Shown here in pieces: positions 9,064-17,775 of a stretch of 64,000 nt of DNA; the stretch's first letter is position 1, and every line of letters begins with the position of its first letter. A program made the translations under genes and the position numbers. This DNA is from a virus. The DNA lies in IMG/VR virus record IMGVR_UViG_3300032236_000656, positions 1 to 64,000 of that record. One strand, written 5' to 3'. The notes beneath the pieces are model-generated. The model saw only the letters and a program-made list of their open reading frames with translations. It was not told where the DNA came from and searched no databases.

Positions 9064-9996
9064 ATGGCAATTGATAAGTTATGGGTTGAAAAGTATAGGC
9101 CCGCAAGCATTAATGATTACGTATGGCGAGATGAGGCACAACGTCTCCAAGTAATGGAATGGATCAAAAATAAGTCCATTCCTCATATCATTTTAAGTGG
9201 AAGTCCAGGAACAGGCAAAACTACGTTGGCTAAGGTACTAGTCAATGAACTAAATGTTGACGATTATGACTTCATGCAGATCAATGCCAGTCGTGATAAT
9301 GGTGTGGATTTTCTTAAAGATAAAATCGAAGGCTTTGTTAGAACAATGCCATTTGGTGATTTCAAAGTAGTTCTACTGGATGAAGCAGATTACTTAACAC
9401 ACAATGCACAAGCAATTATGCGTGGATTGTTAGAAACGTATGCTTCATCTGCTAGATTCATTCTAACTTGTAATTCTCCAAACAAAATTATTGCTGCATT
9501 ACACAGTAGATGCCAAGGATTTCATATTGAAAAACTAGACAGAGTTGAATTTACTGCAAGAGTTGCAACAGTTCTAGTAGAAGAGAATGTTGTCTTTGAT
9601 CTTGATGTATTAGACAATTATGTCAGTGCAACTTATCCAGACTTACGTAAGTGTTTGAATAGCCTACAGATGGCTTGTGTAAATGGTGAACTACAAAATC
9701 CATCCTCAGATAGTAATTCAGTTGACGACTATAGAATCAAAGCAGTTGAATTGTTTAAAACAGGCAAAGTTAGAGATGCAAGAAAATTAATTTGCAGTCA
9801 AATTCGTGCAGATGATGTGGACGAACTATTTCGTTGGATGTATGATAACATTGAACTGTGGGGTAAAACTGAGGAACAACAAGACAAAGCAATTACTATT
9901 ATTCGTAATGGTCTTGTAAATCACAGCATGGTAGCAGATGTTGAGATTAATCTTTCTGCTACATTTATTGAATTATCGGAAATTACAAATGTCTAA
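9064..9996 (+). CDS. Clamp loader large subunit, RFC/gp44-like AAA+ ATPase
   Basis: This protein (310 residues) loads the sliding clamp onto primer-template. It starts IDKLWVEKYRPASINDYVWR, the RFC-box opening of RFC small subunits and T4 gp44. Walker A is GSPGTGKTT near residue 42, Walker B is VVLLDEADYLT near 103, and sensor 1 is FILTCNSPNKI with the downstream SRC arginine-finger motif (ALHSRCQGF). Start chosen at ATG 9064 with AGAGG upstream; TTG 9058 is possible. The next gene overlaps by eight bases. The clamp partner is at 32957. Confidence 0.9.
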   Translation: MAIDKLWVEKYRPASINDYVWRDEAQRLQVMEWIKNKSIPHIILSGSPGTGKTTLAKVLVNELNVDDYDFMQINASRDNGVDFLKDKIEGFVRTMPFGDFKVVLLDEADYLTHNAQAIMRGLLETYASSARFILTCNSPNKIIAALHSRCQGFHIEKLDRVEFTARVATVLVEENVVFDLDVLDNYVSATYPDLRKCLNSLQMACVNGELQNPSSDSNSVDDYRIKAVELFKTGKVRDARKLICSQIRADDVDELFRWMYDNIELWGKTEEQQDKAITIIRNGLVNHSMVADVEINLSATFIELSEITNV

Positions 9997-10267
9997 TAGA
10001 ATGTTTATGGTTGTAAAGCATATTAAGGTCTTGCGTAATTCTAGCAGACCACAAGAAGGATTTATTGATAATGAATCATTCCACATCACTAAGAACATAA
10101 AGAAGAAAGATTTGACTGAAGCAAGTATTATTCTTGATATTCCAAATCAAAAGATTGTTAAGAATAGATTCAGTGAACGTACTTTTGACGATCTTTTCAA
10201 GTATATGTCTGAACATTATAGCGACTACATTAATAAGTGGTTACGTTCTAATACTAATGTCAGTTAA
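9989..10267 (+). CDS. Small hypothetical protein overlapping the clamp loader
   Basis: A 92-residue basic protein (MSNRMFMVVKHIKVLRNSSR). It is coupled to the clamp-loader gene by an eight-base overlap. Its position is where the clamp-loader small subunit (gp62) sits in T4, but it is only half the size of gp62 and I see no supporting motif. Function is unknown. Confidence 0.55.
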   Translation: MSNRMFMVVKHIKVLRNSSRPQEGFIDNESFHITKNIKKKDLTEASIILDIPNQKIVKNRFSERTFDDLFKYMSEHYSDYINKWLRSNTNVS

Positions 10268-10616
10268 AGGTAATCGATTGGCGAGTTTTAGTGAATATTT
10301 TGCAGACAATTTTCCTAAACCTCGCAAGCATAAGTTCACAGATAAACAAAAGAAACTGTTACGTCCAATTGCAGAAGTAATTGCACTTATGGATGGCAAT
10401 GGTTTCTTTGGTATTAGTAGCGATGAGAATGGAGAAGATATTTGGTATGAACAGTATCTTCCCGAAGCATATGTAATCTATAAAGAAAATGGAGGCGACA
10501 AGGGGTGGGCTAGTGCTGTCAGTTGGATACAAGAATCCAAGCATGAAAATGCCTCAGTGCGTGATGCGTATCAGCACTGGCAACTTCTTAAAATATTAGC
10601 AAGAAAAACACTGTAG
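10257..10616 (+). CDS. Hypothetical protein
   Basis: A 119-residue soluble protein that starts within the end of the preceding gene (11-base overlap). It begins MSVKGNRLASFSEYFADNFP and contains a Trp-containing helix pair (GGDKGWASAVSWIQESK). Together with its neighbour it occupies the gp62 position. A split small clamp-loader subunit is conceivable but unsupported. The stop codon lies inside the palindromic terminator. Confidence 0.55.
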   Translation: MSVKGNRLASFSEYFADNFPKPRKHKFTDKQKKLLRPIAEVIALMDGNGFFGISSDENGEDIWYEQYLPEAYVIYKENGGDKGWASAVSWIQESKHENASVRDAYQHWQLLKILARKTL

Positions 10617-10628
10617 GGCGCCCTACAG
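10611..10628. terminator. Bidirectional terminator between convergent genes
   Basis: The perfect palindrome CTGTAGGGCGCCCTACAG separates the plus-strand clamp-loader operon from minus-strand phoH. AATTTTT follows on the plus strand and TGTTTTTC on the minus strand, so it can serve both directions. Confidence 0.7.
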
Positions 10629-10635
10629 TTAATTT

Positions 10636-11361
10636 TTATTCGCCGTAAATGTTTAGAATTTCTTCAACAGCAGGATGACGTTCAATGTCTTTGTTATTAA
10701 ACAAGATTGAACTTACATATTTGCTGTTTTCAAATTCTGCTAACAATTTTCTAAAATCTAATAGACCGTTTTCACCTTCCTTTCTATCAGTTTGACGAAC
10801 ATCGCCTGTTACTAAGATACGACTATTCTCACCTATACGAGTCAGTAGCATCTTCATTTGATTGGGTGTTGCGTTCTGCATTTCATCTGCAATTATGTAG
10901 CAGTTTTTGAATGTACGACCACGCATGAATGCCAATGGGCAAATTTCAATTATGTCATTTTCTAACATAGATTGAGTATCACGCGGTGTGTAATATTCAT
11001 GCAACACATCGAAGAGCGGCTTAGTCCATGGTTCCATCTTTTGTTGAAGAGTACCTGGCAAGAAACCGTGCTTCTCATCTTCTACGCCTACTGCTGGGCG
11101 AGTAAGTATTATTTTTGTTATCTGGCGTTCTTTCAGTGCTTTAATAGCTGCCATCATGGCCAGCAGAGTTTTGCCTGTTCCAGCGGGTCCAGTTGCTATA
11201 ATAATACTTTTCTTAGAGTCTAGTAGTAGGCTTAGATAATGTTCTTGATTTAAGTTTCGAGGAATAATTTCAACTCGATTCTTTTTTTGAGGATTTTGTA
11301 AGTAGGGTTCAATATGTGTGACGTTGCTGATAAACTTTTCCTTGTGTTTACGCTTTTGCAT
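10636..11361 (-). CDS. phoH: PhoH-like P-loop ATPase
   Basis: This 241-residue protein has Walker A IIATGPAGTGKTLLAMMAAI, then TRPAVGVEDEKHGFLPG, the Walker B region IIADEMQNATPNQMKMLLTR and sensor-like ILVTGDVRQTD. These are the diagnostic PhoH/PhoL motifs. PhoH proteins are predicted RNA-related ATPases and are very common in marine and freshwater myophages; their precise phage role is unsettled. It is the only minus-strand gene before 53555. GGGAG precedes the ATG by eleven bases. Confidence 0.92.
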   Translation of the reverse strand: MQKRKHKEKFISNVTHIEPYLQNPQKKNRVEIIPRNLNQEHYLSLLLDSKKSIIIATGPAGTGKTLLAMMAAIKALKERQITKIILTRPAVGVEDEKHGFLPGTLQQKMEPWTKPLFDVLHEYYTPRDTQSMLENDIIEICPLAFMRGRTFKNCYIIADEMQNATPNQMKMLLTRIGENSRILVTGDVRQTDRKEGENGLLDFRKLLAEFENSKYVSSILFNNKDIERHPAVEEILNIYGE

Positions 11362-11500
11362 ATATTTGTGTTCTCCCGGAGCGTTGTTGAATGTTGTTGC
11401 TCAAAATTATTTAAGTACTTGTTCAAAAGAGTTATCAATACACATATCTTTTGACTCGAACGGCATAATTTATATTACTTGATTGTTATCGTGCTACATG

Positions 11501-11508
11501 GATAAATA
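11501..11508 (+). promoter_or_regulatory. Late promoter motif GATAAATA
   Basis: GATAAATA lies seven bases before the ATG at 11516, with no purine-rich ribosome site between. If used as a late -10 element the transcript would start at or beside the start codon. A weaker TTGACT (11451) with TATTAC (16-base spacing) also lies upstream. Confidence 0.5.
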
Positions 11509-11515
11509 TTATACC

Positions 11516-12118
11516 ATGGCAGATATCATTGACAACGTAAAAAATATTAAGAAGATTTATATGAGCGATTCCAGTCTTGGGATGCTTATGGATTTCGAGC
11601 GTGTACTCGATAGCATGGATCTTTATGCTTTTCCAAATTGGATTTATGGAGAATTAGTTGAAGGTCCTACCGTTAACAAATATTGGGTAAAATGCAAATT
11701 TATGTGGCCTGAGAATCTTATGCCCGATCCCAGTGGTGCGAAACGATTATTGCCATATGGCGCAAAGATTACCTATCAGAGAGACACTGTCAGAATTCCC
11801 ATAAAAATTAATAGTCCCAACGATTATCGTGATGGCAGTAAAAAAGGTAAACTTGTAGAAGCCAAAGTTTGGTACGTTGATATTATGATGCCAAAGAATT
11901 TGATGGCTGATATTAAGCAGGGTTCAGTTGAAATTGCAGGTGAAGATATTGATCTAAGTGATCTACAGAGTGCTTACGAAAAAGACCTAGATCAGAAGTC
12001 AATAACTCAACAAGATTCTGAAGCAGCAATTAATTCAGCGACTGCACAGGCAACTCCTGGCGGAGCACAACAGCAAACAGCACCTGCAGGAGGAGCACCC
12101 AATGCGCCAACTTTCTGA
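11516..12118 (+). CDS. Hypothetical protein with Gln/Ala/Pro-rich tail
   Basis: This 200-residue protein has a globular N-terminal part with many Trp/Tyr (FPNWIYGELVEGPTVNKYWV) and a low-complexity tail rich in Gln, Ala, Gly and Pro from about residue 165. The start at 11516 follows the late motif directly; an ATG at 11498 would overlap it. It ends inside the start of the next gene. Late promoter and neighbours suggest a virion or lysis-time role. I do not recognise the family. Confidence 0.6.
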   Translation: MADIIDNVKNIKKIYMSDSSLGMLMDFERVLDSMDLYAFPNWIYGELVEGPTVNKYWVKCKFMWPENLMPDPSGAKRLLPYGAKITYQRDTVRIPIKINSPNDYRDGSKKGKLVEAKVWYVDIMMPKNLMADIKQGSVEIAGEDIDLSDLQSAYEKDLDQKSITQQDSEAAINSATAQATPGGAQQQTAPAGGAPNAPTF

Positions 12119-12620
12119 AGGTCTTAATAAAGAAGATTTAATCTACCTTGTTGGCGATAAAATTCACTTTGATGAATATGAAAGCAAGATGGGTGAGAAT
12201 CAAGATGTTATAACTGCTAGTTTTAAGATTAAGCAGCGTATGCCTGCACAGGATTTAGTCAGTTTCATTGAAAATGGATACGAATGGGTACTTGATGCTG
12301 ATGTTAGCAGTGGTGAAGTTCACGATGGTGAATTTTTAGTGTTTGTTGAAATGCCTCGTCAAGAAGGTATATTTGAAAATATGATGGAGTTGCTGTCTGA
12401 TTTACAACATTTAACTGATATTAAATTAACTGAATGGAAGTTTAAATGGTACAAGCAAAAAGATTATCATCCATTAGATGAAGAAACTATTTCGCAGTTT
12501 GTGCCGACTAGTCCTGAAAAATACAAAGAGTTTACCGAACAGTTTAAGCCTTTTGTTAAAAATCAAGAAGCACTTAGCGATGAATTAGCACAAATTAAAA
12601 AATTAAGTGGAATAGGATAA
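12102..12620 (+). CDS. Hypothetical protein with CTS-like N-terminus
   Basis: A 172-residue acidic protein beginning MRQLSEGLNKEDL. The first seven residues contain LSE followed by G, fitting the (L/I)xE cleavage rule of T4-type prohead proteases and the MR start shared by five other genes here. The body (TASFKIKQRMPAQDLVSFIE and TDIKLTEWKFKWYKQKDYHP) has no recognised domain. It overlaps the preceding gene by 17 bases. Confidence 0.6.
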   Translation: MRQLSEGLNKEDLIYLVGDKIHFDEYESKMGENQDVITASFKIKQRMPAQDLVSFIENGYEWVLDADVSSGEVHDGEFLVFVEMPRQEGIFENMMELLSDLQHLTDIKLTEWKFKWYKQKDYHPLDEETISQFVPTSPEKYKEFTEQFKPFVKNQEALSDELAQIKKLSGIG

Positions 12621-12624
12621 TCAA

Positions 12625-13023
12625 ATGTTTGGAGGCGGTATGTACAAAATTATAGCAATAATACTTGTAGTACTTGCTGCTGTTGGGTATTTTAAATATA
12701 CTCAAGATAAAATAGCAGAACTTAATCAAACAGTAGCCACTAAGGAATTTGCATTGCAAACTGCTACTGCAACTATTGCTCAACAACAAGAAGATTTAAA
12801 ACGCCAAGGCGAAATATTACAAAAAACAAGTAAAGATTTTGAAGATGCTCGTGCTGCCGTTAACGAACTTGAAGATAAGTTTCGCAAGGACGGCAGAGAT
12901 TTAGATAAGTTTGCCACAGCAAAACCTGGAGAAGTTCAAACTAGAGCCAATGCAGCAACTAAAAAAGTATTCCGTTGCATTGAGAACCAAATCAATAAAG
13001 GAAAGCAGGATGAAAGTTGCTAA
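12625..13023 (+). CDS. Putative inner-membrane spanin (Rz-like)
   Basis: This 132-residue protein has one N-terminal transmembrane segment (YKIIAIILVVLAAVGYF, residues 7-23) followed by a long coiled coil (about 28-100) and a Cys-containing tail. This is the type II signal-anchor plus periplasmic coil layout of an i-spanin. It overlaps by 14 bases a lipoprotein gene in another frame, the usual Rz/Rz1 arrangement. Spanin pairs fuse inner and outer membranes at lysis. Two ATGs (12625 and 12640) each have a purine-rich site upstream; 12625 is used here. Assignment rests on architecture and context. Confidence 0.7.
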   Translation: MFGGGMYKIIAIILVVLAAVGYFKYTQDKIAELNQTVATKEFALQTATATIAQQQEDLKRQGEILQKTSKDFEDARAAVNELEDKFRKDGRDLDKFATAKPGEVQTRANAATKKVFRCIENQINKGKQDESC

Positions 13024-13402
13024 ATTATTTGCCAGTTTTATTCTGGTAACAGCATTAGCAGGGTGTGCAGGAACACCCGCTCCAACTACTGCAATCGTAC
13101 AAGTTGATAAGCCTGCTATGATGTTACCTAATGTAGATCAAGTGCGTCTTAAAGATGTAGAATGGCATGTCATAACACGAGATGCAAAACTAGGAACTGA
13201 TGGTCATATCGATAATGTATGGAAAAAAGCAACTAAAGATAGTTTATTTGCTGTTACAAGTACAGGATATGAAAATATGAGTTTGAATATGGCTGAAATG
13301 ACAAGAGTCATTAGGCAAATGCAGGCACAAGTGCAGGCATACAAAGATTACTATCAAAAAGAACCAGCACCTAAGGAAGACCCAAATGGCCAAAAAAAGT
13401 AA
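13010..13402 (+). CDS. Putative outer-membrane spanin lipoprotein (Rz1-like)
   Basis: This 130-residue protein starts MKVAKLFASFILVTALAGCA: a basic n-region, hydrophobic core and lipobox LAGC, so lipidation at Cys19 is expected. The mature part is Pro-containing at first (GTPAPTT) and ends with a helical coil (NMAEMTRVIRQMQAQVQAYK). It overlaps the inner spanin gene and is followed by the holin. It is longer than classical Rz1 (about 60 residues), but the helix-plus-lipoprotein plan fits larger o-spanins of T4-like phages. AAGCAGG precedes the ATG. Confidence 0.75.
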   Translation: MKVAKLFASFILVTALAGCAGTPAPTTAIVQVDKPAMMLPNVDQVRLKDVEWHVITRDAKLGTDGHIDNVWKKATKDSLFAVTSTGYENMSLNMAEMTRVIRQMQAQVQAYKDYYQKEPAPKEDPNGQKK

Positions 13403-13991
13403 TAAAGGTGTAGAGGATATTGATCCAGATCTCGTAGCCCCAAAGATGGCTATGGACGAAGTTGATGCGCTGCATAGCAACGATCCTCTACCACCACCTC
13501 CTCCTCCCCCACCACCAATGCCTGATATGGCTCCACCACCTCCCCCTATGCCAATGATGGCAGCGCCTACTCCTTTACCAGTTGCGCCTCCTCCGCCGCC
13601 CCCGTCATTTGGCAGCACACCATCATTTGGTGCTGCGCCATCTGGACCTGCTCAACCACAAAGCAGTTATCAGCAACAAGTAAATGCAGATATTGATAAA
13701 GCAATTATTACTCAGCAATTAGAAAAAGAAAATGAGCACTGGGCAAAGGCATTTTGGCGTCCTGCAATGGGATGGCTATATATGGTCATTTGTTTCATGG
13801 ACTTTGTTGGATTTCCATTACTAACTATTTTCCTACCTGTAATTTTTAAACCATTTGGATTCACTGTTCCATATCAGACATGGACCAGTTTAACTCTTTC
13901 AAATGGCGGCCTAATACATTTAGCATTTGGTGCTATATTAGGCGTAAGCGCATTTACAAGAGGACAAGAAAAAATGTCAGGGAAAGTATAA
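13386..13991 (+). CDS. Holin-like membrane protein with polyproline N-terminal extension
   Basis: This 201-residue protein has two parts. Residues 1-95 are soluble and extremely proline-rich (runs of nine and five Pro). Residues 117-195 resemble the 3-TM phage holin family: AFWRPAMGWLYMVICFMDFV, a second hydrophobic stretch ending FKPFGF, then TLSNGGLIHLAFGAILGVSA and a basic tail. Holins make the lesion that starts lysis. It directly follows the spanin pair with a 17-base overlap, so the three form a lysis cassette; no endolysin is visible in the window. The polyproline arm is unusual for this family. Confidence 0.75.
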   Translation: MAKKSNKGVEDIDPDLVAPKMAMDEVDALHSNDPLPPPPPPPPPMPDMAPPPPPMPMMAAPTPLPVAPPPPPPSFGSTPSFGAAPSGPAQPQSSYQQQVNADIDKAIITQQLEKENEHWAKAFWRPAMGWLYMVICFMDFVGFPLLTIFLPVIFKPFGFTVPYQTWTSLTLSNGGLIHLAFGAILGVSAFTRGQEKMSGKV

Positions 13992-14006
13992 GTCATAAAT
14001 TAGTGT

Positions 14007-14834
14007 ATGACACATTATGCAACACTGGGAGTAGCAGATTCTGCTACTCCTGAAGAAATCAAATCTGCTTATAGAAAATTAGCAAAACAACATCATCCCG
14101 ATTTAGGAGGAGATGTTACAAAATTTCAACAAATCAGTGAAGCATATGAAACACTGAATGATGCTGATAAACGTGCTCACTATGATCACCAATTAAGAAA
14201 TCCGCAACCTCAGTTTCATCATAATCCTCATGATATATTCAATGATATCAATGACCATTTTAGTCAAATGTTTGGATTTAATTTTCGTCATGCACAACAG
14301 GTTCCACGCAATCGTAATATAAGAATTCAGTTAACTTTAGATTTCTTAGAAACATTAGATGTATGTCAAAAGACTATCGAATTTAATTTAAGTAATGGCA
14401 CGGAAAGAATTACATTAGATTTGCCTGCAGGCATAAGCGATCAAACAGTATTGCAAATGGCTGGTAGAGGCGACAATGCTATTCAATCAGTTCCAAGAGG
14501 TACATTAGAAATAGTAGTTAAGGTAACACCCCATCCTAAGTTTACTAGAATAGAAGATCATATTATTACTGATGTCACAATAGATTGTTTTCAAGCAATT
14601 GTTGGAACTGAAGTTGATATTACAACACCAAGAAATAGAAGAATAAGATTGAATATTCCTACCGGAACTCAAAACGGAACACAATTTGGAATAACTGATG
14701 AAGGTTTTGCTCGGTTCAATAAAACTATGGGAAAACTTATTGTAAAGGTAAGTGTATTGATTCCCACTGCATTAACATCTGATCAAATTAATTTAGTACA
14801 ACAGATTCAGTCGCTGCGGCCGGTAAATACTTGA
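14007..14834 (+). CDS. DnaJ-class (CbpA-like) co-chaperone
   Basis: This 275-residue protein has an N-terminal J domain (ATLGVADSATPEEIKSAYRK, then the diagnostic HPD in KQHHPDLGGD, residues 20-35) and two C-terminal beta domains (TERITLDLPAGISDQTVLQM and RRIRLNIPTGTQNGTQFGI). The Cys-rich zinc finger of DnaJ is absent, as in CbpA-type class B proteins. J proteins stimulate Hsp70 ATP hydrolysis, so host DnaK is the likely partner. It lies directly before the ClpA-like gene. Confidence 0.92.
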   Translation: MTHYATLGVADSATPEEIKSAYRKLAKQHHPDLGGDVTKFQQISEAYETLNDADKRAHYDHQLRNPQPQFHHNPHDIFNDINDHFSQMFGFNFRHAQQVPRNRNIRIQLTLDFLETLDVCQKTIEFNLSNGTERITLDLPAGISDQTVLQMAGRGDNAIQSVPRGTLEIVVKVTPHPKFTRIEDHIITDVTIDCFQAIVGTEVDITTPRNRRIRLNIPTGTQNGTQFGITDEGFARFNKTMGKLIVKVSVLIPTALTSDQINLVQQIQSLRPVNT

Positions 14835-14859
14835 CACAATGCTTATGCATTGCTATATT
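14831..14859 (+). promoter_or_regulatory. Consensus sigma70 promoter for clpA-like gene
   Basis: TTGACA (14831-14836), 17 bases, TATATT (14854-14859). The predicted +1 (about 14866) falls between the GTG at 14865 and the ATG at 14868, so the transcript would have almost no leader. Confidence 0.8.
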
Positions 14860-14867
14860 TGTAAGTG

Positions 14868-17108
14868 ATGAAACAGATTTATAGTTCAAACGGCGATATA
14901 GATAAAATTGTAAAAGCTGCTCGCGAGTATGCTAAAGAATTCAATCATGAATATTTCATGGTTGAGCACCTACTACTCAGTTTAGTACATGAACGTCATT
15001 TTAATAGTTTGTTAGATGAACTGGGTGTACAAACTAGTCTCTTAATTGAAGAAATCGAAGCATATCTATTAACAATTAATGTATATGCTAACGAAGATGT
15101 GCAGGACGATTTAAAGAAAACCGCCAGTTTAGAACGTGTTTTCAATCGTGCTTTTACTCAAGTAATTTTTAGTGGCAGAAAACAAATCAATTTGATTGAT
15201 CTGTATCTAAGTATTACTAACGAAACACACAGCCATGCTGCTCATTTCCTACAGAAATATGGTGTAGAGAAGGAAGAGGTTGTAAAGAGTTGGACTAAGC
15301 AGCGTAAGGGCAAAACTAATAAGAGTTATGCCGAAAAAGTTCTCGAAAATTATTGTACGAATATGATGACTCTTGCTGGTGAAGGACGTATAGATCCTGT
15401 TATCGGCAGAGATATGGAAATTCATGATCTTGTACAGATTCTAGCAAGGAAGAATAAGAGCAATGTTCTATTGGTCGGCGACGCTGGCGTTGGTAAGACT
15501 GCTATCGCAGAGGGCTTAGTATTAAAAATTGTTGATGACGATGTACCAGAATTCTTAAAGGGTTGGAAGGTATACAGTCTTAATATTGGGCAGTTACTTG
15601 CTGGCACAAAGTATCGTGGTGAATTTGAAGAAAGATTACAAGAAATTCTAACTGCTGCTCAAGACATGAAGAATGTTATTCTCTTCATTGATGAAGCACA
15701 TCAGATGCGTGGTGCCGGCGGCGGCAATAATAGTGCTGTTGATTTGGCCAATATGATTAAGCCTGCACTTGCTCGTGGCGAGATCAAAGTAATTGCATCC
15801 ACAACTTGGGAAGAATACACTCAGAATTTCGAAAAAGATCGTGCATTAATGCGTCGATTTAATAGAATTTCAGTTGACGAACCTAGTGCTGCTGTTGCCA
15901 TTCAAATTTTAGAAGGTATTCGTGACAATTACGAAGGCTTTCATAATGTTGAAATTACTGATGCAGCAATTAAAGCCGCAGTTGAATTAAGTATTCGTTT
16001 CCAAAACGACAAGAAGTTGCCAGATAAGGCAATTGACTTAATCGACAGTGCGGCTGCGTTGAAGCGCAGTACTGATGCAGTTGATCGTCTAATCGATGTT
16101 GTACAGATTCAACGTGAGATTAGTCGTATGACAGGTATTCCTGTTAACCAAATGGAAGAACAAAAGAACAGTGTTGATATTTCAACAGTTGAGACTGATA
16201 TTAAGCATCGTGTTTATGGTCAGGATACTGCTGTTGATCAAATATTAGATCGAGTATGGGTCAACCGTGCCGGTCTTAAGAGTAATAATCGCCCAGTTGG
16301 TGCTTTCCTCCTACTTGGTCCAACTGGCACAGGTAAAACAGAACTTGCTAAGACACTAAGCGAAAGACTTAGTATGAAGTTTATTCGCTTTGATATGAGT
16401 GAATACGGCGAGCGACATAGTGTTAGCCGTTTGATTGGTGCACCTCCTGGCTACGTTGGCTATGAGGATGCTAACTTGGCTGGTGGTCTGCTCATAAGTG
16501 AGGTTGCTAAGAATCCTCATGCCGTTATCTTGTTTGATGAGATAGAAAAAGCACATCCGGAAGTGGTCCAGATTCTGCTACAGATTATGGACGAGGGGTT
16601 TGTAACGGGCTCTAACGGCAAGCGAGCAGACTGCCGCCAAGCAATTATTCTATTAACAAGTAATTTAGGTGCTGCTGATAACGAACGTAATCGTATTGGA
16701 TTTAGTTCGCTTGAACGTACAGGAGAAGATGATGCTGCTGTTAAGGAATTCTTCCGTCCTGAATTTAGAAATCGTTTAGATGCAGTTATTAAATTCAATA
16801 AACTTAATAAAGAAACTATTAAGAAAGTTGCAGGCAAATTCATTGCTGAAATGCAAACTCAACTAATTGACAAGGATATGTCAGTTGAGTTAGATGAAAC
16901 TGCTTGGGAGTATCTTATTAAGAATGGCTATGATCCACAAATGGGTGCAAGGCCAATGGCAAGACTGATACATGAGAAAATTAAAGTTCCTCTGGCTAAG
17001 AAAATACTGTTTGACAACTTGTCTAACGGTGTTATAATTAAGGTCAGCGCCGTTGGCGACGAAGTGGAGCTGTCAGTTGGACAAGAATCAATACCTACAG
17101 AAGTTTAA
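14868..17108 (+). CDS. clpA: ClpA-like AAA+ unfoldase
   Basis: This 746-residue Hsp100 protein has an N-domain (EYFMVEHLLLSLV, residues 30-43), a first AAA module with GDAGVGKT near 206 and LFIDEAH near 270, and a second AAA module with GPTGTGKT near 485, the ClpA/B block DMSEYGERHSVSRLIGAPPGYVGY and FDEIEKAH. The ClpB coiled middle domain is missing, so it is ClpA/C type. The loop NRIGFSS near residue 607 matches the IGL/IGF peptide that docks ClpP. No ClpP is encoded in the window, so host ClpP is the likely partner. Role in infection (host protein turnover or virion remodelling) is inference. Confidence 0.92.
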   Translation: MKQIYSSNGDIDKIVKAAREYAKEFNHEYFMVEHLLLSLVHERHFNSLLDELGVQTSLLIEEIEAYLLTINVYANEDVQDDLKKTASLERVFNRAFTQVIFSGRKQINLIDLYLSITNETHSHAAHFLQKYGVEKEEVVKSWTKQRKGKTNKSYAEKVLENYCTNMMTLAGEGRIDPVIGRDMEIHDLVQILARKNKSNVLLVGDAGVGKTAIAEGLVLKIVDDDVPEFLKGWKVYSLNIGQLLAGTKYRGEFEERLQEILTAAQDMKNVILFIDEAHQMRGAGGGNNSAVDLANMIKPALARGEIKVIASTTWEEYTQNFEKDRALMRRFNRISVDEPSAAVAIQILEGIRDNYEGFHNVEITDAAIKAAVELSIRFQNDKKLPDKAIDLIDSAAALKRSTDAVDRLIDVVQIQREISRMTGIPVNQMEEQKNSVDISTVETDIKHRVYGQDTAVDQILDRVWVNRAGLKSNNRPVGAFLLLGPTGTGKTELAKTLSERLSMKFIRFDMSEYGERHSVSRLIGAPPGYVGYEDANLAGGLLISEVAKNPHAVILFDEIEKAHPEVVQILLQIMDEGFVTGSNGKRADCRQAIILLTSNLGAADNERNRIGFSSLERTGEDDAAVKEFFRPEFRNRLDAVIKFNKLNKETIKKVAGKFIAEMQTQLIDKDMSVELDETAWEYLIKNGYDPQMGARPMARLIHEKIKVPLAKKILFDNLSNGVIIKVSAVGDEVELSVGQESIPTEV

Positions 17109-17775
17109 AGACTTAGGTCTCCAAACTTGGCGTATTAGGCAAGTTGATCAAACTTGGTATAAGCAGCGTTTTGAGTGGAAGATTGAGTTTAACTTTTCTA
17201 CCCAAGATAAAAGTTATGGTAGATATATGGTTGATCACCGTTGGGTACAATTGTTGCGTGAATGCGAAGTACTTAATTTTGAATTTCGCAAACGTCGTGA
17301 AGTGTGGACTACTATCTATACAAGCGACAGCAATTTGATCAATCATATTTTGGATAGAGAAGAATATAGAACTGCGATTGTTAGTTTGGAATATACTAAT
17401 GATCTTTATATAAAAGAGCGCGGCAATCAAACTCAATTGGAAGCCGTCACTGATATCAAGTACGTTAAGCATCCAACTGAATTTTGTTATCATGTTTATC
17501 TTGGTAATTTTGAATGGGAAGATAATTCTGTTAAACAACCGTTAACAGAATATCTTGCTGCAAATAGTAATGATTTTTTGTTTAAGGGGTATTACCAAGA
17601 GGTAATAGACCGATGTAAAAAACATGTTGATCTTAGAGACTACTCTGGTAGATATCGTGGGGTATATGATGGTTTTAACTTCTTTGCTAAAAACACAGAT
17701 GATATTCTAATGTTACATATGATCGCCCCCGGCAAGATTCGTAAAATTATTAAACTTATGGAGAAGGTAAATTGA
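17077..17775 (+). CDS. Hypothetical protein, aromatic and basic
   Basis: This 232-residue protein starts at TTG 17077, seven bases after GGAG and inside the end of the clpA-like gene; TTG 17053 is the alternative. It is rich in Trp, Tyr, Arg and Lys (QTWRIRQVDQTWYKQRFEWK) with beta-strand patterning in the first half and a helical C-terminus (GKIRKIIKLMEKV). No known family is evident. It is coupled to the clpA-like gene and to the next gene. Confidence 0.6.
   Translation: MDKNQYLQKFKDLGLQTWRIRQVDQTWYKQRFEWKIEFNFSTQDKSYGRYMVDHRWVQLLRECEVLNFEFRKRREVWTTIYTSDSNLINHILDREEYRTAIVSLEYTNDLYIKERGNQTQLEAVTDIKYVKHPTEFCYHVYLGNFEWEDNSVKQPLTEYLAANSNDFLFKGYYQEVIDRCKKHVDLRDYSGRYRGVYDGFNFFAKNTDDILMLHMIAPGKIRKIIKLMEKVN

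Noticed and set aside
9989-10616. The two small genes after the clamp loader as a split gp62
   Set aside because: Position fits, but neither sequence shows a recognisable gp62 pattern, so they are left as hypothetical.
13244-13618. Minus-strand Gly-rich frame
   Set aside because: Complement of the polyproline codons of the holin-like gene.
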